In this document: positions 8,038-12,632 of the stretch, in pieces | Numbering within the stretch: position 1 is the stretch's first letter | Layout of the letters: the number at the start of each line of letters is the position of its first letter | NCBI GenBank assembly: GCA_035532755.1 | Contig: DATKQI010000386.1 | Span: 1 to 12,632, forward strand | Direction of reading: 5' to 3' | DNA length: 12,632 nucleotides | DNA from: DATKQI01 sp035532755 | GTDB taxonomy: Bacteria > Pseudomonadota > Alphaproteobacteria > Acetobacterales > Acetobacteraceae | The notes under the pieces: generated by a model | The model's database searches: none | What the model was told of the DNA's origin: nothing | Seen by the model: only the letters and a program-made list of their open reading frames with translations | Program-made: the position numbers and the translations under genes

Positions 8038-8041
<4 letters not shown>
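7142..8041 (-). CDS. DUF58 domain protein, short soluble form
   Basis: 299 residues. The DUF58 signature is clear: GRRRVGQGDSFWQFRPF (43-59), QGDTASRIDWRQSAKSD (61-77) and FIRETEWE. The following strand ends in RDASAGM (96-102), the VWA-like metal motif position, where the last Ser of DxSxS is Gly101, so metal binding may be weak or absent. There are no membrane segments, unlike the longer DUF58 proteins with two N-terminal helices, so it is expected in the cytosol. DUF58 genes nearly always sit beside moxR, and the protein is thought to be an ATPase partner or adaptor; its biochemical role is not established. Its ATG overlaps the TGA of moxR by 4 bases (8038-8041) and its own TGA overlaps the next gene by 4 bases, which implies coupled translation. 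The family call is firm. Confidence 0.9.
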
Positions 8042-9045
<1,004 letters not shown>

Positions 9046-9052
9046 CGTGATC

Positions 9053-9057
9053 CCTCT
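9053..9057 (-). promoter_or_regulatory. ribosome binding site of the MoxR gene
   Basis: AGAGG (extended AAGAGGG, 9052-9058) on the minus strand lies 7 bases before the ATG at 9043-9045. It favours this start over the in-frame GTG 33 bases upstream. Confidence 0.65.
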
Positions 9058-9073
9058 TCTTTCACGCAAGCTC

Positions 9074-9103
9074 TTCACCCGCGACCTGAATGCTACCTAT
9101 ATC
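9074..9103 (+). promoter_or_regulatory. weak candidate promoter for the DUF1285 operon
   Basis: Bases 9058-9195 lie between the MoxR and DUF1285 ribosome binding sites and hold the most AT-rich short stretch nearby (about 9087-9110). On the plus strand TTCACC (9074-9079, four of six to -35) is followed after 18 bases by TATATC (9098-9103, four of six to -10). A start near 9110 would give a leader of about 97 bases that includes a small hairpin, GCGG-GGAA-CCGC (9181-9192), just before the ribosome binding site. I found no convincing -35/-10 pair facing MoxR, although its promoter must also lie in this gap if the cassette is not read from elsewhere. Confidence 0.28.
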
Positions 9104-9195
9104 GTCATCTTGGGCGGAAGTGCGCCATGGGGGCGGAGACGCAGACGTGAACGACTTGCCGCAACAGGGAAAACAACAAGGCGGGGAACCGCAGC

Positions 9196-9202
9196 GAGGG
9201 GG
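9196..9202 (+). promoter_or_regulatory. ribosome binding site of the DUF1285 gene
   Basis: GAGGGGG ends 4 bases before the ATG at 9207. It selects that codon over the in-frame ATG at 9090 and GTG at 9147, neither of which has a comparable site. Confidence 0.65.
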
Positions 9203-9206
9203 AACG

Positions 9207-9812
9207 ATGGCGCGGATGGCGACGGCACTGCCGAAAGCGGGACTCACCAAGGCGGGTCTGCCGCGCATTGCCGAAGCCGCATCCTGCCGCCCGGCCCGGC
9301 GCCCCGCCGAATGCGGGGACCTGCCTTTCCTGATCCGGCGTGACGGCACATGGCTGTATCGCGGCAGCCCGATCGGCCGGAAGGAGCTGGTATGCCTGTT
9401 CTCCTCCGTGCTGAAGCGGACCGAGGATGGCGCGTTCTGGCTGGAAACCCCGGTCGAGCGCGGGCGCATCGACGTGGAGGACGCCCCTTTCACCGCCGTG
9501 GAGCTGGATTGGACCGGCTGCGGCCGATGCCAGAACCTGACCTTCCGGACCAATGTGGACGAGCTGGTCACCGCCGGGCCCGACCACCCGATCCGCGTCG
9601 CGCACGACCTGTTGACCTGCGAGCCCACGCCCTATCTGCGGGTGCGGCCCGGCGCCGGCCACATGGCGATCGAGGCGCGGATCAACCGCGCCGTGTACTA
9701 CGAGCTGGTGGCCCTGGCCGAGCCGCGGATGGTGCTGGGGCGGCGGATGCTGGGCGTGTGGAGCTGCGGGAGCTTCTTCCCCCTGGGCGAGATGCCGCCC
9801 GGCGAAGGCTGA
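9207..9812 (+). CDS. DUF1285 family protein
   Basis: 201 residues, matching the DUF1285 family in length and motifs: DLPFLIRRDGTWLYRGSPIGR (from 38), the ETPVERGRIDVEDAPF core (80-95), VELDW, LTFRTN (111-116), and a C-terminal stretch ending in VWSCGSFFPLG. Structures exist for the family, but I know of no proven function. No signal peptide or membrane segment is visible, so it should be cytosolic. The segment after VELDW holds a Cys pair, CGRC (105-108), that could bind metal or form a disulfide; there are further Cys residues at 27, 36 and 63. The start is set by GAGGGGG. The CoA pyrophosphatase gene begins 13 bases after the stop, so the two are probably co-transcribed. It is divergent from the MoxR cassette. 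Confidence 0.85.
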   Translation: MARMATALPKAGLTKAGLPRIAEAASCRPARRPAECGDLPFLIRRDGTWLYRGSPIGRKELVCLFSSVLKRTEDGAFWLETPVERGRIDVEDAPFTAVELDWTGCGRCQNLTFRTNVDELVTAGPDHPIRVAHDLLTCEPTPYLRVRPGAGHMAIEARINRAVYYELVALAEPRMVLGRRMLGVWSCGSFFPLGEMPPGEG

Positions 9813-9825
9813 CCTCGCAGCATCC

Positions 9826-10416
9826 ATGGAAGCCGCCACCCTGCGTGCCCGCCTCTCCGGCGGACCCACCGCGATGCCCGGCCTGATGCCGGGGGCGATC
9901 CGCGCGACGCAGGCCGGCGCGGTGCCGGCGGCGGTTCTGGTGCCTGTCGTGCAGGGGCCGGAGCCCGAAGTGCTGCTGACCCGCCGGGCCGATCATCTTT
10001 CCCGCCATGCCGGGCAGGTGAGCTTCCCCGGCGGGCGGATCGACGCCGGCGATGCCTCGCCCGAGGCCGCGGCGCTGCGCGAGGCGGCGGAGGAGATCGG
10101 GCTCGACCCCGCCCGCGTCGAGGTGCTGGGGCGGCTGCCGGACCTGCTGACCGGCACCGGCTACCGCATCACGCCGGTGCTGTCCCTGCTGCCGCGCGGC
10201 CTCGCGCTGCATCCCGCGCCGGGCGAGGTGGCGGCGCTGCTGACCCTGCCGCTGTCCGTGCTGCTCGACCCCGCGGCGCCGCAGCGGCGCCGCGTGCTGC
10301 TGCGCGGGGTAACGCGCGAATTCTGGGTCTGGCCGCACCCGGAGCACGAGATCTGGGGCGCGACCGCGGCGATCCTGGTCGAACTGGCGGAGCGGCTGCG
10401 TGGCGCCGCCGCATAG
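9826..10416 (+). CDS. CoA pyrophosphatase, Nudix hydrolase
   Basis: 196-residue Nudix enzyme expected to split coenzyme A or its derivatives into 3',5'-ADP and 4'-phosphopantetheine in the cytosol. The CoA-specific upstream signature is present: LLTRRADHLSRHAGQ (50-64) followed by VSFPGGR (65-71). The catalytic Nudix box ends in REAAEEIGL (85-93), in which Glu86, Glu89 and Glu90 should bind the metal. Length is normal for the family. No clear ribosome binding site precedes the ATG at 9826, so translation may be coupled to the DUF1285 gene; a second in-frame ATG at 9874 (residue 17) is possible but leaves a shorter N-terminus than usual. The last 17 bases overlap the GTG start of the nucleotidyltransferase gene. 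The substrate preference is inferred from the signature. Confidence 0.9.
   Translation: MEAATLRARLSGGPTAMPGLMPGAIRATQAGAVPAAVLVPVVQGPEPEVLLTRRADHLSRHAGQVSFPGGRIDAGDASPEAAALREAAEEIGLDPARVEVLGRLPDLLTGTGYRITPVLSLLPRGLALHPAPGEVAALLTLPLSVLLDPAAPQRRRVLLRGVTREFWVWPHPEHEIWGATAAILVELAERLRGAAA
10389..10392 (+). promoter_or_regulatory. ribosome binding site for the GTG-started nucleotidyltransferase
   Basis: GGAG lies inside the 3' end of the Nudix gene, 7 bases before the GTG at 10400. It supports the GTG as the real start. Confidence 0.5.
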
Positions 10417-11593
10417 GCCCGTCCGCATCGATCCGGCAGCCCTGTTGGCCCGCCCGGGGCTCGCCGCGGTGCTGGCCGCGCTGCCGGGCGCGCGGCTGGT
10501 GGGCGGTGCGGTGCGCGATGCGCTCGCGCACCGGCCGGTCGCGGATATCGACCTTGCCACGCCAGACCCGCCGGAGCGTGTCGTGCAGCGCCTGGCCGCC
10601 GCCGGGCTGCGCGCGATCCCCACCGGGCTCGGCCACGGCACGATCACGGCACTCGCCGACGGCGCGGGATACGAGATCACCACCCTGCGGCAGGATGTCG
10701 AGACCGACGGCCGGCATGCGCGCGTGGCCTTCACCGACGATTGGCGGATCGACGCGACGCGGCGGGATTTCACCATCAACGCGATGTCGATGGCGGCGGA
10801 TGGTGCGGTGTTCGATTATTTCACCGGCATCGCCGACCTCGCCGCCGGGCGCGTGCGCTTCGTGGGCGATCCGGCCGCGCGCATCGCCGAGGATTATCTG
10901 CGCATCCTGCGCTTCTTCCGCTTCCAGGCGCGCTACGGGGCTGGCGAACCGGATCCGGCGGCCACGGCGGCCATCGCCGCATCCGTATACGGCCTCGCCC
11001 TGCTGTCGCCGGAACGGGTGTGGAGCGAGCTGAAGCGCATCCTTGCCGCCCCCGACCCCCTTGCGTCGGTGGCGCTGATGGACCGGCTCGGCGTGCTCGC
11101 GGCGGTGCTGCCGGAGGGGGCCGATCCGGCGGCGCTCGGCCGGCTCGCGGCCATGGGTGCACCGGCCGATCCGCTGCTGCGGCTCGCCGCCCTGCTGACC
11201 GGCGACGCGGCAGGGCTGGCGGAACGGCTGCGCCTGTCGGCCGAGGAGCGGGACCGGCTGGCCGCCCTGCGCATCGGGCCGGTGCCCGATCCCTCGGCCG
11301 ATGATGGCGCGCTGCGCCGGGCGCTGGCCGAAACGCCGGCCGGAACGCTGATCGGCCGCGCCTTCCTGCGCGGGGCGCCGGGCGCGGAATGGGCCGGTCT
11401 GCGCGCGCGGCTCGCCGGCACGCCGCGCCCGGTGTTTCCGCTCGCGGGGCGGGATGCACTGGCGCTCGGCATCGCCCCCGGCCCGCGCGTGGGCGCGCTG
11501 CTGCGCGCGGTGCAGGCGTGGTGGATGGCGGGCGGGTGCGTGGCGGGCGGCGGCGAATGCCGGGCGGAACTGGCCCGCCGCGCCCAGGGCTGA
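10400..11593 (+). CDS. class II CCA-adding / poly(A) polymerase family nucleotidyltransferase
   Basis: 397 residues. The enzyme adds nucleotides to RNA 3' ends, most likely CCA to tRNA. The nucleotidyltransferase fold shows VGGAVRD (34-40) and the metal-binding DID (49-51). RRDFTINAM (121-129) is the ribose-recognition motif, and RFVGDPAARIAEDYLRILRF (153-172) holds the EDxxR nucleotide-template motif (Glu164, Asp165, Arg168). The C-terminal helical region (about 175-397) is less conserved, and I see no HD phosphohydrolase motif. Family members can be CCA-adding, A-adding, CC-adding or poly(A) polymerases; the single gene of this type in view suggests CCA addition, but the sequence alone does not prove it. 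The start is a GTG overlapping the Nudix gene by 17 bases, with GGAG 7 bases before it. The ABC exporter gene follows after 14 bases. Confidence 0.9.
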   Translation: MAPPHRPVRIDPAALLARPGLAAVLAALPGARLVGGAVRDALAHRPVADIDLATPDPPERVVQRLAAAGLRAIPTGLGHGTITALADGAGYEITTLRQDVETDGRHARVAFTDDWRIDATRRDFTINAMSMAADGAVFDYFTGIADLAAGRVRFVGDPAARIAEDYLRILRFFRFQARYGAGEPDPAATAAIAASVYGLALLSPERVWSELKRILAAPDPLASVALMDRLGVLAAVLPEGADPAALGRLAAMGAPADPLLRLAALLTGDAAGLAERLRLSAEERDRLAALRIGPVPDPSADDGALRRALAETPAGTLIGRAFLRGAPGAEWAGLRARLAGTPRPVFPLAGRDALALGIAPGPRVGALLRAVQAWWMAGGCVAGGGECRAELARRAQG

Positions 11594-11607
11594 TAAAGCC
11601 CCGCGCG

Positions 11608-12632
11608 ATGAGCCCGTCCGACGCCCGCTCCGACTCCACCCGCGTCCTGGTGCTGCGCCTGTGGCGGGAGCATGTGCGGCAGTATCGCGGCCGGCTGGCC
11701 GCGATCGTCGTGCTCACGCTTCTGATGGCCGGCGCCACCGCGCTTTATCCGGCGGTGATCGACCGTGCGTTCGCGATGTTCACCGCGAAGGACCGGCGCA
11801 TCCTGTACCAGCTTCCGATGATCGTGCTGATCATCACCGGGGTGAAGGCCGCCGCGCAGTACGGCCAGAACGTGCTGGTGCAGCAGGTCGTGCTGAGGGT
11901 GATCCGCGGGTTGCAGGGGCGGATGTTCCGCCATCTGACGCGGGCCGACCTCGCCCGGCTGGAGCGCGAGGCCCCGGCCCAGCTCGCCGCGCGCTTCACC
12001 ACCGATGCCGCGATCATCCGCGAATCCCTCACCCGGACGGTGAACGGGCTCGCCGACGTGGTTACGCTGATCGGCCTCGTTGCCTCGATGCTGTATCTGG
12101 ACTGGGTGCTGTGCCTGATCGCCGCCGCGCTGTACCCGCTGGCCGGGCTGCCGATCCAGCGCATCGGCAAGCGCATCCGCCGCGCTTCGGGAAACATGCA
12201 GGAACGCATGGGCGAGGCGTCCGCCCTGCTGAACGAGAGCTTCGCCCAGGCCCGCACGGTGCGCGCCTATCGGCTGGAGGCGGCGGAGACGGCGCGGGCC
12301 GATGCCGCCTTCACCCGGCTGTACCACGCCCTGTTCCGCATGACATCGGGCCGCGCGCGCGTCGATCCGCTGCTGGAGGTGCTGGGCGGGGCGGCGGTGG
12401 CCGCCGTGATCGGGTTCGAGGGCTGGCGCGCGGCGGTGGGGGCGAACACGCTCGGCAACTTCACCGGCTTCATCGCCGCCCTGCTGATCGCCTCCCGCCC
12501 GCTGCGCGCCCTCGGCTCGCTGAACGCGGCGGTGCAGGAGGGGCTGGCGGGGCTTTCCCGGGTGTTCGGGGTGATCGACGAACCGCCCGGCATCGCCGAT
12601 CCGCCGGGCGCGCCGGCGCTGCCCGTCGGGCC
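11608..12632 (+). CDS. ABC exporter, transmembrane part (3' end cut off by window edge)
   Basis: 341 complete codons are visible. The sequence is the membrane domain of a type IV (type I exporter) ABC transporter of the MsbA/lipid-multidrug exporter class. Hydrophobic segments lie at about 29-51, 68-90, 147-164 and 166-183, with two more near residues 250-300, making the usual six. The cytoplasmic helices carry the family-typical NESFAQARTVRAYRLE (about residues 210-225) and end in a linker like FGVIDEPP. The ATP-binding domain, expected right after, lies beyond the right edge, so Walker motifs cannot be checked. The ATG is 14 bases after the nucleotidyltransferase stop; no clear ribosome binding site is visible, only an AGGG too far upstream. 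The cargo is unknown; lipid or lipid A export is a family-level guess. Confidence 0.87.
   Translation, partial: MSPSDARSDSTRVLVLRLWREHVRQYRGRLAAIVVLTLLMAGATALYPAVIDRAFAMFTAKDRRILYQLPMIVLIITGVKAAAQYGQNVLVQQVVLRVIRGLQGRMFRHLTRADLARLEREAPAQLAARFTTDAAIIRESLTRTVNGLADVVTLIGLVASMLYLDWVLCLIAAALYPLAGLPIQRIGKRIRRASGNMQERMGEASALLNESFAQARTVRAYRLEAAETARADAAFTRLYHALFRMTSGRARVDPLLEVLGGAAVAAVIGFEGWRAAVGANTLGNFTGFIAALLIASRPLRALGSLNAAVQEGLAGLSRVFGVIDEPPGIADPPGAPALPVG

Noticed and set aside
9090..9206. Longer N-terminus for the DUF1285 protein from ATG 9090
   Set aside because: The extra 39 residues do not resemble the family, and ATG 9207 has a strong GAGGGGG site. The candidate promoter would also start transcription after 9090.
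10933..12327. 464-residue minus-strand open frame over the nucleotidyltransferase and ABC genes
   Set aside because: It crosses two well-supported genes on the other strand and shows no domain or ribosome binding site.

Overview
The window is uniformly GC-rich and gene-dense. Codons strongly prefer G or C at the third position, and no boundary of altered composition is visible. Gene content and order (short-form MoxR cassette, DUF1285, CoA pyrophosphatase, CCA-type nucleotidyltransferase, MsbA-like exporter) fit an alphaproteobacterial chromosome. Acetobacteraceae or Rhodospirillales are my best guess, from recollection of such neighbourhoods rather than a search. I see no transposase, integrase, CRISPR array, tRNA or rRNA; this looks like core chromosome, not a mobile island.

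Left part (1-1508, minus strand): a two-gene sulfur unit. A cupin thiol dioxygenase is followed, with a one-base TGATG overlap, by a multidomain rhodanese that runs off the left edge. A plausible sigma-70-type promoter and a good ribosome binding site precede the dioxygenase. A divergent SAM-dependent methyltransferase of the NDUFAF5/BioC-like type (1600-2433, plus) starts 91 bases away. The gap between them is rich in nested inverted repeats, and the methyltransferase 3' end overlaps the next gene tail-to-tail by 54 bases.

Centre (2380-9045, minus strand): a tightly packed four-gene cassette transcribed MoxR AAA+ ATPase, short DUF58 protein, large DUF4159/BatA-like membrane protein, then a large VWA plus glutamine-amidotransferase-like membrane protein. 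The first two junctions are 4-base ATGA overlaps and the third is an 8-base gap. The logic is that of MoxR-VWA systems: a cytosolic ATPase probably remodels or loads metal-binding VWA partners, here two membrane-anchored proteins with large domains. Three proteins carry VWA-like folds, but only the last gene has a full DxSxS metal site. This is the most interesting system in the window, and its substrate cannot be read from the sequence.

Right part (9207-12632, plus strand): a divergent housekeeping run of DUF1285 protein, Nudix CoA pyrophosphatase, class II CCA-adding/poly(A) polymerase family enzyme (GTG start, 17-base overlap with the Nudix gene) and an ABC exporter whose membrane domain is present but whose ATPase domain is cut off by the right edge. 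Spacings of -17 to +14 bases suggest one operon. The 161-base gap facing MoxR is the other candidate regulatory region.
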